From Undaria pinnatifida (lineage: Eukaryota; Sar; Phaeophyceae; Laminariales; Alariaceae), in contig JABAKD010000017.1 in NCBI GenBank assembly GCA_012845835.1, forward strand, positions 1,820,001 to 1,884,000: a stretch of 64,000 bases of DNA, read 5' to 3'. The translations under genes were made by a program, and so were the position numbers. Each line of letters opens with the position of its first letter. Position 1 is the stretch's first letter. Below, in pieces: positions 11,401-20,820 of this stretch. The notes beneath the pieces were generated by a model. It had not been told where the DNA came from and made no database searches. It saw nothing but the letters and a program-made list of their open reading frames with translations.

Positions 11401-14400
11401 AAAAAAACACCCTCGGAGATCGACACGACCGAGCAAGGCTATTTGACCAAATTCGGAGTTCGAACTGCTTGTAACCCAAAACGTGGGTTCACGTAAAAAA
11501 ACTACCGTGCACAATACATCACTTTCCCAATCAGTCGTACCCAAAATCGTGCGTTTGGCAGTCTCAAATGGATTCGTTGGTAAAATTGGCCTTTTTTTTG
11601 GGGGGTGGCGCTCACAATGTCCCCGCACTCCCCCTTCCCCAAGATATCCAGATACTTGAAGTCGTTGACGTTGATGCGGTTGAACCGCTGCGCGCTCTCG
11701 GCCAAGTACGCGTTGAACCTGAAACACCCACAAACATCGGACGACAACCAGCAACACAGACCACAAGGTCAAGCGCGTCAGCCCAAGGTGACGAGAACGG
11801 CATTGCAGGGCATTGGGTAGTTTCCGGATTGAGGGCATGCGGCGATAGAGGTAGCCCGTTTTGCTGAAACGTTTTCTGAACGACTTTTCTAAATGACTTT
11901 TGGAGCCCCAAACTCCCTCCCTATACTAAGTTCAAGTAAATTTGTCCCCAAAAAAGGTTTTCCAGTAGTAAAGGGCGTTAACCCCCCAAAAAATCGTCGA
12001 ATATTTGTTATTGTTTTAGCGAATATTTTTCGTTGTATACCTAGTCCGTGGGATAATTTCATCGGGTAGATCTTTCGAGTGTTGTCTAAATCGGTTTTGG
12101 AGCGAGGTTTAGGAAGGTACCTTACCACTCATTCGAGAAAATGGTTGACATATTCTTTGAAACGTATGATACCCTAACCCCAACCCAATGAAACGCAACC
12201 AACCAACCATTGCACGGTGAAACCCCCTTCGTCTCGTACACAGTGTGCGTCAACCATATTCTCGAATAAGTGGTAAGCTCTACTGAGGTCCAGAGCTCCT
12301 CAAGGGAGGGCAAAAGAGGGGCAGGTTCCTTCTCATACCTACAGTATACCTATATGGGTAAATCTCCAGTTCACCAAGCGTCGTCAGTCAGATCTAAGAC
12401 GTTAATATTGTTTTACGACATCCATGCCATAGCACGTGCCGGATCTCTCTTAGCACCTCCGGCAGGGTTTTGTACTGCATGCGGACGTGCCTACTGTAGG
12501 TTCGACTAACGACACCTTAACCTTGTTGCATGCCCCCACGAAGCACTTATCAACGAACGTGCAAGAGCGTGAGTTGGCCAAATAATCGACGCCAATCGAC
12601 GAGCAGTGGGGATGGTGAAGCCTAGACCCGCGATAAAAACGAAGGCACAGATGGACATGCGTCCGCGATCGATGTACATCGACCAGCAACGGGGAATTTG
12701 ACTCTTCGCGCGATAAAAGTGACGGCCCAATTGACGACGGGCCAGCGGTCACTACACCTCGGCCTCATACGTAAAGGTTTCAGCGAGTACCCCGATACAA
12801 GAACACCCCATGACAAGCCGAAACAAGCGCTCTTCACAACACAGTGCTCTTATCTGTAGCGCGCAATAAACGGCTTGTACTGCGGCGGGACCTATGCTGA
12901 TTTGACCGGTTTCAACCCATTTTCTAAAAGCAGAAATAATTCTACTCTAATTCCAAGTAGTTATTTCCCCAAAACCACGGGTGCGGTCCAAACGGGGTTG
13001 ATCAAAATCCCTGGTGCCTTTTACCTCGGCTGCTCTTAAATCGGAGCTACCCACGGTACGCCATAACTCAAACAGGCTCCTTTATTGAAGGCTTGGGCAG
13101 GACTTACCGCTCGGGGTGCTCGGTCTTGAGAGGCATGAAGGTCTTCTCGAAGATCTGGCGAAAGCACAACTTCTGCAACTCCAAAAAGAGATCGGGCCCG
13201 AGAATCGACTTATCCTCCAAAGCTTGCTCTATGCAGGCGCGCATGTCCTGGACGAGCTGTTCGGTGATGAACTCCAACTGAATCGGCCCTGGCCGAAGGT
13301 ACTTGCCGTAAATCTGGCGTGTTTCGTTTTTTTTTTGGGCGGGGGGCAAGGGTGGCGGCCAGCTCGGGTGTTGGTGGCTACAGCAGTATGGGGGAAGCGC
13401 CCAACATGATATCATTGCGTTTGGAAAAAAATATAAGTTCGCGGGCGGAAAAAATGCACCCCGCCATGGTACGGAGATGGCTCCAACCTTTTTGGCAAAA
13501 AAATGGCATCCAGCCAAGGTATCGAGGTAGGTTCAACATATCGTACCTGAATAGACCGATTGAATCAGTGGAACCCAAGGTCGTTGCGCCTTTTCGACGA
13601 ATCCAAGCGCACCGGAGAGATGTTGCGCGAAAACGCACATAAATATCTGACACACTGGGTGGGTCACGAGGCCTACGCTTATTATTCAAGTTCAATGTTC
13701 GACCTTTCGCCACGGCGAACACCATCCCACAGAAAAATCGCTCTAGTTTCTCTCCAAACGAAATGCGTCCAGCATCTACTGTTAACCTATTATCCGACAC
13801 TGCACAACACTGTGTCCCACGCATTTTTTATATACGTTTAATTTCCAAAAAGTGGGCGATTTTCTCAACCCTTTTACTGCTGGACAAGTTAGTTCAACCC
13901 ATACCGATCCCCAAACACGTTGTCTCCAAAATGCGGGTTGGCTTCCAACCGCGCTGCAGAAGAGCAGGGTTACAGGCGTTGATGACCCCTTCTCAAGGGG
14001 CCGCGTCGTAGTGTCGAAGCGTCCAGGACTCTTACCTTGTGCCGCCTTTTGGCGGGCGTTAAAAAGCGAAAGGGTCCACACATCAGGCGCATCATGTACA
14101 CCTTTCACGATCTACACAGACATGACGGGGGGATATAATCAAAGCTACGGATTGGCAGAACAAAAATGCTTCCGCGCGGAGTTTTCTTGGGTTACCGTTC
14201 GCTTTTACCGTGCTTTTTCTATGACGCATGGATAAGGAAATGGTTTCAAAACGTCACCGAAAAGCCCAAAGCATGTCAACGGCTGTAAACGACGTCACCG
14301 ATCAGACCCATGCTGTCAACGGCCATCAACTGGCAGGCTGTACGTCAGTCAGCTGTGCGATTCACGTGCATCATGCGCTCGCAGCACACCATGAGATGTG

Positions 14401-17400
14401 TATGCGTGTTGCCGCCGGGAATGGTGTGGTAACATCAGCTGCTGCATTGCTCATACTGCGATCCATTCTTTGTTGTTGTTGCTGCTGCTGCTGTGATTCT
14501 GTTTTTTAAGGATGTCGGTGTTGCTCTCCTCTATCGCCCCTGCCACATACTTTCTTGGTTGCTGTTGCTACAAGGGCAACGAGTACCGCCTATGTTTTGG
14601 CTTCCACCTGAACATCAGCATGCACGGATATGCGTGTGCTGATGTTGCTGGTGTTGTTATCTCCGTTGCTACTAGGAGTATCGCGATCTCTCCTTGTTGT
14701 TGGTGCTGCTGTTTGTTGGTGTTGTAAAGCTGCTGTTGGTGTACTCTACTAATAATGCGACTATCCTATGACTGGCACTGCTGCTACACGCACAACGGCA
14801 TACAACACTCACCTATGTCTGCCATGAAAGGCGTGCGTGTGTGCCTCCGTGTAGCATGTGTGTGTGCGTGTTGCCTCTGCTGTAACACTACTGCTGTTGC
14901 CGTTATTGCTATCATGCTGCCGCTATCCTTTCTCTGTTGTTGCTGTTGCTGCTGCTGCTGGTATCGTCGTCTGCTTGTTGGTGCTACCGCCACCCTCTCT
15001 GTTGCAGCTGCTGCAGGCACCACGCATGTTTTGCTTCCACCTTACACACTCTACTCATCTTACTCGTTTTCCCAATCTACCGATTTATCCAAGGCTATGT
15101 TCTGTAGGTTACCCCGGGTATTACACTTCAAAGAACTTCTGTAAGTTTTGTAGGACATTCATACCCGTACCCGGGACTTATGTAAGTTCTGTACGACCTT
15201 CATACCCGTACCTGGAATTTCTGGGTGTTCTGTACGCCCGTGGCCAAAATACCCGGGGTACGGGTACAGCATGTTTTGTACCCGCTCGGAACTTCTGTGA
15301 ATTATGTACGCCCATACCGCAATACCCGGAACTTCTGGAAGTCCTGTAAGACTTCCGTACCCGTACCCGGAACTTCTGGAAGTTCTGCAAGATCCCCATA
15401 CCCGTACCTGGAACTTCTGTGACTTTTGTAAGACTATGGCACAACACCCGGGGTACGGGTATGCCGTCGTTACAATACCCAGGGAGCCCTGTATCATTCA
15501 GGTTTGATCCAAAGAGTGTCTCATCTTGTCAGTCACACAAACCGAACACCGAACAGCAGTACATATCATACAATAATAGTACCTGTTGTTGACGTTTGTT
15601 TCGTTTCTAAGGGCACGTATTAACGAAGGACACCTGCGAATCGAAAATACTCTTGATATGAATCGAATTGAATTCGATTCAAAGATGGTGGAAGCATACG
15701 AATTTGCCTCCTATCGGGAAACCACGTAATGCTTATTGTCAATGTTTTTCTTCTCCGACCGGGACAATGATAATGATCTCGCTATGATATAATCGAAGTC
15801 TTGAAACACTATCATCTGTGTTTTCGGTAGCTTCGCTTGTTTGTCGTGGCACTTGGCTTATCAAGCTGGCGGCAAAGTTGGGCTTGCGACCGCCATTATT
15901 TTTTTGAGGCGGTACAGCCCGGGTATGCCGTGGTATGATCTGTTACAGAACAGTAGACGTGAGCACGGCTGTTGCCACGGTCGGCACTCGTGGAGGTTCA
16001 CGATTTATCGCCTCGGTGGTGATTGTCGATAGCCCTCAAAACCACAACGGATTGCCCCGGGGACGTTGGCCCAGTGAGAACATGCCATGCAAGTTCGATG
16101 GAATCCTCCACTTCAAATCGAACCCCTCCCCCGAGGCCGCGTATTTATCTCTAGGTATTACCAGTACCGGAACTTCTGTAAGTTCTGTAAGCCCGTTGCC
16201 ACAAATACACGGGGTACGGGTACAGCATTTTCATACCTGCACGGAACTTTCTTGAGATATGTACGCCCGTGCCACAATGTCCGAAACTTCTGGAAGTTCT
16301 GTAAGACTTTCATACCCGTACCCGGAACTTCTGTGACTTTTGTACGACCCGTGCCACAACACCCGGGGTACGGGTACAGCATGTTTTGTACCCGCCCGGA
16401 ACTTTTGAGTAGTGTACGCCCGTTCCACATTACCCGGAACTTCTGTGAGTTCTGTACCACTTCCATACCCGTACCCGAAACTTCTGGAAGCTATGTAAGA
16501 CTCCCGTACCCTTACCCAGAATCCACAGACCCTTCAGGACATAACCTTGGACTTATCAATCAACGACGTTGGCAGTCATTGCCGTGCACGTAAAGCATCC
16601 ACTCCTTTCCACCATACCGGTATTCAGTGGGGGTCTCACTATATGTCGGTACCGGGCCAGATGAAAACTTCGTGCCGTACTGCTCGACAGTGGGGCTTGA
16701 TGCAGTGGGGTCCCGCACTACCTTACAGTGAGGTACATGCAACTTACGTGCAATATTTATCCGCGCATCATAAAAACGCACGTGTTCACTCTTCAGCATC
16801 GCCAAACACGGTAGTCTCATCTGCTGCGGGTCGTACATATCTGTTGCAGCACCAGAGTATTTCACAGCTCGGCTATAACCTCAGACTCAGGGAACCTCAT
16901 CTGCTGCAGCACCGGGTATACCTGTTGCAGCACCAGAACTTTACAGCTCGGCGTTAGCCTTAGACTCAGGCCATGCATCTTTAGTCAGATCGTGTTTATC
17001 ACCAAAGGCTACCACGATTGCAGCCAAAATCTATAACACTCATGTCGTACAGCACAGCATGACACAGTTAACATAAAGCTGCAAAGTACAGCCCTGCGGA
17101 GCTCTGTTGTATTGACGTTGTGTTGGTACTATGATACGTGCCGCTACCCTGTACCGTACTGCTCTACGTAATAGCGTGGAGGCGTTTGCCGTATACGTGT
17201 AATACTAGGGCCGACAAAACCCACAACAGTAGAAAGACCGGTCCCGCTTTGGGGCGGCTGCACTAATTGGGACGAAGTCGTGACGAGCGCACTAAAGCGG
17301 GACCCCGAACTAAAGCGGGCCGCAATAAAGGGGCGTCCAATGTTTTGCATTTGTTCATTCCTGTAACCTTTTGGCACATTCGTGCAAGCCTGGCGTCTCC

Positions 17401-20049
17401 CGCTTTGGTTCGCCTCGACGTACGAGTACAACCTACACTGCGAAGGGGTACCTTGTATTCCGGTGTATATGAAGCGCACGATACGATAGATAATGATAGG
17501 TACAGATACGTTCCGGATTTAGATGAGCCGCACCGACTAGATCACGTTGGCCAGGTGGGATTTGTGTGAAACAACCCTTGCGCGTAATTTGCACGGGTGG
17601 GATCCGTGCGATACAGCTCGTACTCAACGATTAATAAGCACAGATCAGGGCATTAATTAGCCGTTGCGTTGTTGCGCGGGTGCAACATTTGGGTCAACAT
17701 AACCGCTTTGCGCATAGTCGCCGGGAGGCTGGTTGCGCGCGGCGCAACACACGTTTTTGGGCGCGCAACATGTTTCGCCGCAAGAGATTTTTTTTGGTTG
17801 CGCGTTTTGTTCGCCTTTCGAGGGTTTTGTTGTCGCAGCAGACACAAACTTGTTTTGGGGGCCTTTTTTTTCTGAATCGCCGTAAAATCGCCGCAGGCGA
17901 AAAATAATTGAAGCACCTTTTGTCCAGTTGGCCGTAGTTAACCAGTTTTTAGGTCCTTTTTCCTATTCGCCATAGTCGAAAAAAAAAAATAGGCACCTTT
18001 TGCTATTCGCAGTATGCTTTTATTCCTTTTTAGGCACCTTTTCCTATTCGCCGTAGTAGCCGAAAATAAATCAAAAGGCTTTTTTCGGTTTTCGCCGTAC
18101 GTAATGTTTGGAAAATAAATCAAAAGGCTTTTTTCGGTATTCGCCGTACGTAGTGTTTGGGTAGGCACGCAAACAACAGAGATTGGGCATTGGGGACGTC
18201 ACCGATCACCGACTATAGCGAAAGGCGAATGGTGAATCATCGTATTCGTACTTCTATTTTTATAGATTGACCTGGGTGCAGCGATGCTGGCCCCGACCTA
18301 TTCCTGACTTCAGGAGTGTAAGTGCGATCAGCGCGTTTCTGCTTTAAGACATCACAAGGCATTCTGGTACAGGCCTTTTCGAGGTTCGGGAGGCATTTAA
18401 ACGCACTTCGCTATTTTTTTTCAGCATACATATAGCACATTTTTCGCCACCGACGGCCATCCGGGGGACCTCCGGGAGCCCTCCGGGGAGCCTCCCGGGG
18501 GGCCCTCCGGCGGTTCTCTAGGGGCCCCCAAGGAGCCCTCCGGCGCGCCTGCGGGAGCCCTCGGGGGGCACCTGCGGGGGACCCCTCGCAGAGGCTTGCG
18601 CGTCTGCGGCGCGCAACAGATAGCGAACCACTAATGAAAGCCCTGCCACAGATAAATGATCTAGATGACCGAAATAGTGTACATCGTGGTCTGTCTCGAA
18701 GGGTCCCGCCCCCTGTCTTGCACAAATAGATTCCCGAAGGCGAAGATTTGCGAGTGGATTAGTTCGAGGCAGGTTGTTATTTAGTGTGTCCCGACGGGTG
18801 CAACAGAGAAAGGGCACGACGTCAACTGGTTTGGGGGTAGAGACATCGAATAGCCATAGGATGACGACTGTTGCGCTAGTACTCCTACTCCTACTCCCAC
18901 TCCTACTGCTGCTACTACTCTGCTGCTGCTACTGGTACTAACTCACCTTAAAGGCCTTGGCGTAGCGGTAGTCCTTGGTCGGGATCGGTCTGTACTCCTG
19001 GATATCGCTCCACAAGAACAGCAAGATATGCGTCCCAATTTCCATCGCGAACTTTCCCAAGACGTTCTGGCCCTCTGAAACGTTCGACGGCGTTGGGTAG
19101 TATATACAGGGCCCGTTAAAAAGTGAATGGTATTTAGTGAAGACATGGCCCAACATATACTGTGAACCATTGATGGCCGATGACGGTTCCGAAAACGTTT
19201 GAGTTGTGGGTTGCAGCTTCCAAACAGGTCAGTGAAGAGCTGAGCTCGGGTTCATGGTTAGTGTTGGGTTTAACGGTGTTTCACCCAAACCCCCTTCTCA
19301 CAATGCTGGAACAACACACCGTGCACACAGGACTTCATGTTTCCTATGTTATATCCATCGTTGTTATTGACATGCCTCATATAGGGGGCTTGGTCGAAGA
19401 CAAACTTCCGATAGCGCTAGGCAGGGGGCGTTTTGCACGCACGGACGCATGGAGCCGGGAAAATAGGCGTTTTGCTGTGACGGGGATGAGACGACATCAA
19501 CCCCGGCAGTCCCGGTCGAGACAAGTAGTCGCCAAAAAGAGCGACCGCACGAGTTAGAATAATTCGATGAAACACGACGACCAGTGGAAATGCAAGCCCT
19601 CTGAGGAATGATACTAAAGTCGCGCGGAGGGGGAGAGAAGGGACGGCATCCGCGAATACGACACGACCAAAAGACGGAAAATACAAGGGACGACAAACAA
19701 AGCCATACCTGTGGATGGGCGGCAAGTTACGTTTTTTTTGGAGTTGGTACTCTCTCTATAAATAGGAATGGTTTTGAGTCGTCAGCGCTCGAGTTCACAG
19801 CTCACTGTGCACCCTGTCAGATGGAAACAATCGTAAACAACAACAAAAGTAGCAAAAGTAAATTAACCCAGTGGCACATTATACTCACGGGGAGTGTCGA
19901 GCATCTCTGCCGCCTTCACGTACTCCGTGATATCGTCTTGGTCATCCGGCAAGTAAAGACACTTCGTGTAGTCCACATGGTACCCCTCCTTGTGCCACAC
20001 CGTCTTCTGATCTCCTTCATGTACCGCGCCTTCACCGTCGTCGTGCGGA
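2363..20049 (-). CDS. GRK-like RGS-AGC protein kinase, seven exons visible, both ends missing
   Basis: Minus-strand exons at 20049-19889, 19074-18947, 13313-13108, 11718-11616, 10105-9995, 6953-6843 and 2475-2363 join in one frame, about 310 codons. Every junction has AG and GT at the intron ends, and the phases agree (1, 0, 2, 0, 0, 0, 2). Residues about 50-165 form an RGS domain (LLFLWSDIQEY, DYRYAKAFK, IYGKYLRPG). Residues about 183-310 are an AGC kinase: glycine loop GKGECG, catalytic lysine in YAMK, alpha-C glutamate in NEK, hinge LVLNLVTSG, then the helix ending HLHEMGLMYR just before the expected catalytic loop. RGS followed by an AGC kinase is the layout of G-protein-coupled receptor kinases, which phosphorylate activated receptors at the membrane. 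The catalytic loop, DFG motif and C-terminus lie beyond base 1. The first visible exon opens inside a codon, so there is at least one more 5' exon. Introns total over 16 kb. The family call is confident; substrate and activity are inference. Confidence 0.86.
3139..3365. repeat. Dispersed repeat E, second copy
   Basis: Alternating GGGTCGGATCGGG and GACCCGACCCG tracts carry two internal copies of a GATATTTSAARACCTCCTG spacer, shared with the copy at 25.6 kb. The two strands are complementary over short distances, so the region could fold on itself. Confidence 0.55.
3795..4010 (+). repeat. Repeat J, copy 1
   Basis: It contains GTCCGGTTAAGTTCCTCAAG, GGTCGGATTGCGCGGACGAA and TGTTTCGGGTGAGACACTGA. 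The same blocks, in the same order, occur at 34243-34306 plus 34551-34745, and the last two occur inverted at 37875-38025. Confidence 0.6.
5137..5547 (+). repeat. 11-bp minisatellite (AACATCATCAT)n
   Basis: The first 150 bp are nearly perfect 11-bp units. Later units carry substitutions, and a block including CATTATCATAACATCGTTGT appears twice, showing secondary duplication of variant units. Confidence 0.9.
6108..6266 (+). repeat. Repeat D, two tandem copies
   Basis: Two head-to-tail units of the 75-bp repeat, each ending AAAGGCGTTAACCC. The period is about 80 bp. Confidence 0.6.
6843..6953 (-). CDS. RGS-kinase exon F: strands 4-5 and hinge
   Basis: Thirty-seven codons follow a GCGACAG acceptor: IIFEKCSHPFMLHMDYAFQT, then TQHAILVLNLVTSGSIQ. 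The HPF motif and LVLNLVTSG hinge match AGC kinases. The donor (CAG|GTGCCC) is weaker than the others, but phase and protein sequence continue cleanly into exon G. Confidence 0.86.
7074..7250 (+). repeat. Repeat G, copy 1
   Basis: It matches 47138-47310 through CGGGCGGCTGACG, GGGCAGAAAGAAGAGRCCCATGA and GCGAYTAGCGATTTGAT-type blocks. Related sequence at 8555-8600 (GTTGGCGATGTAACGTTTTG) matches the region just after the second copy. Confidence 0.6.
7880..8000 (+). repeat. 60-bp tandem duplication
   Basis: TACTATACGAGTCATTGTCA and the next 40 bases through CTTGGA plus a T-run occur twice at a period of exactly 60 bp. The two units are almost identical, so the duplication is recent. Confidence 0.9.
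8690..9430 (+). repeat. Three diverged copies of a CACGGCAC/GCTGAGCTAGCG repeat
   Basis: Blocks at about 8690-8830, 8920-9150 and 9165-9430 each hold an ACCTGGTAT-like or GGTACTGACATG lead, AGCAAG-type purines, a run of GCACGGCACCGCA words and the ending GCTGCTGAGCTA(GCG). A GAGCT pentamer run (about 9108-9140) lies between the second and third copies. Confidence 0.6.
9995..10105 (-). CDS. RGS-kinase exon E: catalytic lysine and alpha-C helix
   Basis: Exactly 37 codons between a GACAG acceptor and a GTAAGC donor. VHVVKESTGRHYAMKIQYKK carries the ATP-binding lysine (YAMK). ELLRSFESDTSKVDNEK runs into alpha-C, where the Glu of NEK corresponds to the salt-bridge glutamate of AGC kinases (LNEK in PKA). 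Confidence 0.9.
10106..11615. other. RGS-kinase intron without recognised elements
   Basis: This intron separates exons D and E. It has long open stretches on the minus strand (about 11838-11071), but they run through exon D into the intron without splice support, and I read them as chance. Two TACCAGGTA-type motifs occur near 10785-10800. Confidence 0.5.
11616..11718 (-). CDS. RGS-kinase exon D: linker and glycine-rich loop
   Basis: After a TTTCAG acceptor the exon reads FNAYLAESAQRFNRI, then NVNDFKYLDILGKGECGDI, ending at a GTGAGC donor. NDFKYLDILGKG is the standard start of an AGC kinase domain. The usual aromatic residue at the tip of the glycine loop (GxGxFG) is Cys here. Confidence 0.88.
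11849..12120 (+). mobile_element. MITE-A copy interrupted by repeat D
   Basis: It opens with GCGATAGAGGTAGCC and later shows MITE-A internal segments (AAATCGTCGAATATTTG, TACCTAGTCCGTGGGATAAT). The middle (11902-11983) is a repeat D unit. The order suggests that repeat D inserted into, or recombined with, the older MITE-A. Confidence 0.5.
12121..12277 (+). mobile_element. MITE-C, 157 bp with about 25-bp terminal inverted repeats
   Basis: The left end CTTACCACTCATTCGAGAAA is the inverted complement of the right end, which reads CTTACCACTTATTCGAGAAT from outside. The repeat continues to GGTTGAC on both sides. The inside contains CCAATGAAACGCAACCAACC. A second copy lies at 41710-41863. It encodes no protein and fits a non-autonomous DNA transposon. 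Confidence 0.7.
13108..13313 (-). CDS. RGS-kinase exon C: second half of RGS domain
   Basis: A CGCCAG acceptor opens IYGKYLRPGPIQLEF, the usual RGS sequence after the YAKAF helix. It is followed by ACIEQALEDKSILGPDLF and the IFEKTFMPLK helix. The exon ends EHPER, with Arg split as CG|G across a GTAAGT donor. The 206 bases keep phase with both neighbours. Confidence 0.85.
15110..15490 (+). repeat. Minisatellite with GGAACTTCTG and ACCCGTACCC words, cluster 1
   Basis: Units of roughly 45-50 bp combine GGAACTTCTG(G/T), AAGTTYTGTAAGAC and CATACCCGTACCC. Every second or third unit carries the inverse word GGGTACGGGTAC, so neighbouring units can pair. The same units occur in cluster 2. Confidence 0.8.
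16155..16525 (+). repeat. Minisatellite, cluster 2
   Basis: Same unit types and order as 15110-15490 (GGAACTTCTGTAAGTTCTGT, ACACGGGGTACGGGTACAGC, CATACCCGTACCCGGAAC), about 660 bp further on. The matching internal order suggests that a multi-unit block was duplicated. Confidence 0.8.
17935..18175 (+). repeat. Tandem TTCGCCGTA repeat
   Basis: AAAATAAATCAAAAGGCTTT followed by TTTCGG, TTCGCCGTACGTA and GTTTGG occurs twice in a row at a period near 57 bp. Shorter, older units (TAGGCACCTTTT, CTATTCGCCGTAG) precede it. Confidence 0.8.
18445..18610. repeat. GC-rich GGGAGCCCTCCGG repeat
   Basis: A run of GGGAGCCCTCCGG, GGGGACCTCCGG and GGGGCCCTCCGG words. The minus strand could encode an Arg/Pro/Gly/Ala-rich chain, but it lies inside the RGS-kinase intron with no splice support. 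I treat it as noncoding repeat. Confidence 0.65.
18947..19074 (-). CDS. RGS-kinase exon B: RGS helices with the FLWSDIQEY core
   Basis: It follows a TTTCAG acceptor and ends AAG at a GTGAGT donor. The 128 bases give GQNVLGKFAMEIG, then LLFLWSDIQEYRPIPT, then KDYRYAKAFK. The Phe-Leu-Trp-x-Asp-Ile segment corresponds to the conserved ENLLFW-xV-EY core of RGS domains. An alternative acceptor at 19160 leaves a longer open frame, but its phase does not fit exon A; the 19074 acceptor does. Confidence 0.82.
19889..20049 (-). CDS. RGS-kinase exon A: linker and start of RGS domain
   Basis: The exon follows a TTACAG acceptor and ends at a GTGAGT donor. It encodes 53 full codons including HKEGYHVDYTKCLYLPDD and EYVKAAEMLDTP. 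The last part matches the first helix of an RGS domain. It opens with one base completing a codon from an upstream exon and ends with one base (C), which joins AG of the next exon to give Gln. There is no in-frame ATG before AEML, so this is not the first coding exon. Confidence 0.72.
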
Positions 20050-20124
20050 CTGTAACAACACGAACGGCAACGAACGGCACGGCGGGATGGTGAGGCAATC
20101 ATCGTAGACCTCCCGATTCCACAA

Positions 20125-20245
20125 TGCCGTGACGGAGCACGTCAGGCTTTCCTGCACCAGGCAGACGTTGCATGCACCAAGCGCGACGCGCCGTAAGGTG
20201 TTCAGGTAGCCGCATGAAGGGTGAGCTGCATCCTACGGGGGGCAA
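20125..20245. repeat. Duplicated 120-bp block, copy 1
   Basis: The block from CGTGACGGAGCACGTCAGG to GGGTGAGCTGCATCCTAC matches 20704-20817. On the minus strand copy 1 is open as RRVALGACNVCLVQESLTC and beyond; copy 2 is open as FVVGASNVCLLGENPTC. Whether this is a duplicated exon or a noncoding repeat is unclear. Confidence 0.55.
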
Positions 20246-20703
20246 ACCGGTTGCTTTTTGTTGTTAGGCACGTTTTGATGCTGCCGGGAACACGGGCGGG
20301 CGGGCGGGTGGGGAGGCTTGCCCCCAAACCACTTTTCATGCCTTGCACACACGTTCGGCACTGCCCCCACAGACAAGCAAAGAATGAAATAAAACACTTA
20401 AGAAAACAGGGTGTTATGTCATGCACGGGTGGGGTGGGGTTACTGGGGGGTTTAGCCACGTGATGCTATGCTACTGCTGATTAAGCGGGCGCACGGGAAG
20501 ACAACTGAGGGTTGAACACACCGCTTCCACTCTTGCGCAAAGGTTCACTATCGCATGGCTACGAGGTCCGCATTGATATTGCCGTCATTCGAGCTTTCAT
20601 AAAACGCCTTGAAAATCACGGCGCGCGCGCGGGGGGGGGAAGGGTGTACTCAATATCATGCATGGCCGTAGCCTTAAGACCGTAGACCCTCGCATCCTTT
20701 AAT

Positions 20704-20820
20704 GTCAGGACGGAGCATGTCGGGTTTTCGCCTAACAGACAGACATTGCTTGCACCAACCACGAAGCACCGTGAGGTGTTCGGCACGTCGCGTAAAGGGT
20801 GAGCTGCATCCTACTAAGCA
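20704..20820. repeat. Duplicated 120-bp block, copy 2
   Basis: It shares GACGGAGCATGTCGGG, CAGACAGACATTGCTTGCACC and GGGTGAGCTGCATCCTACT with copy 1 at roughly 75 per cent identity by eye. It lies 580 bp further upstream in gene orientation. Confidence 0.55.

Larger units (their letters stand above)
13314..18946. other. 5.6-kb RGS-kinase intron, satellite-rich
   Basis: Contents: a TTG/CTG-rich stretch (14470-15010), two clusters of GGGTACGGGTAC minisatellite (15110-15490 and 16155-16525), a GCGCAAC-rich block (17650-17905), a tandem TTCGCCGTA repeat (17935-18175) and a GC-rich 13-bp-word repeat (18445-18610). No supported exon. Confidence 0.55.

Noticed and set aside
11071-11838. Long minus-strand open frame (255 codons)
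   Set aside because: It runs out of phase across the real kinase exon D and into intron; the exon itself uses another frame with consensus splice sites.
18411-18725. Arg/Pro/Gly-rich collagen-like ORF
   Set aside because: GC-rich simple repeat inside a kinase-gene intron with no splice support.
19075-19159. Longer version of RGS exon B starting YMLGHVFTKYHSLF
   Set aside because: The acceptor exists, but its phase does not match exon A; the internal acceptor at 19075-19077 does and gives a better RGS alignment.
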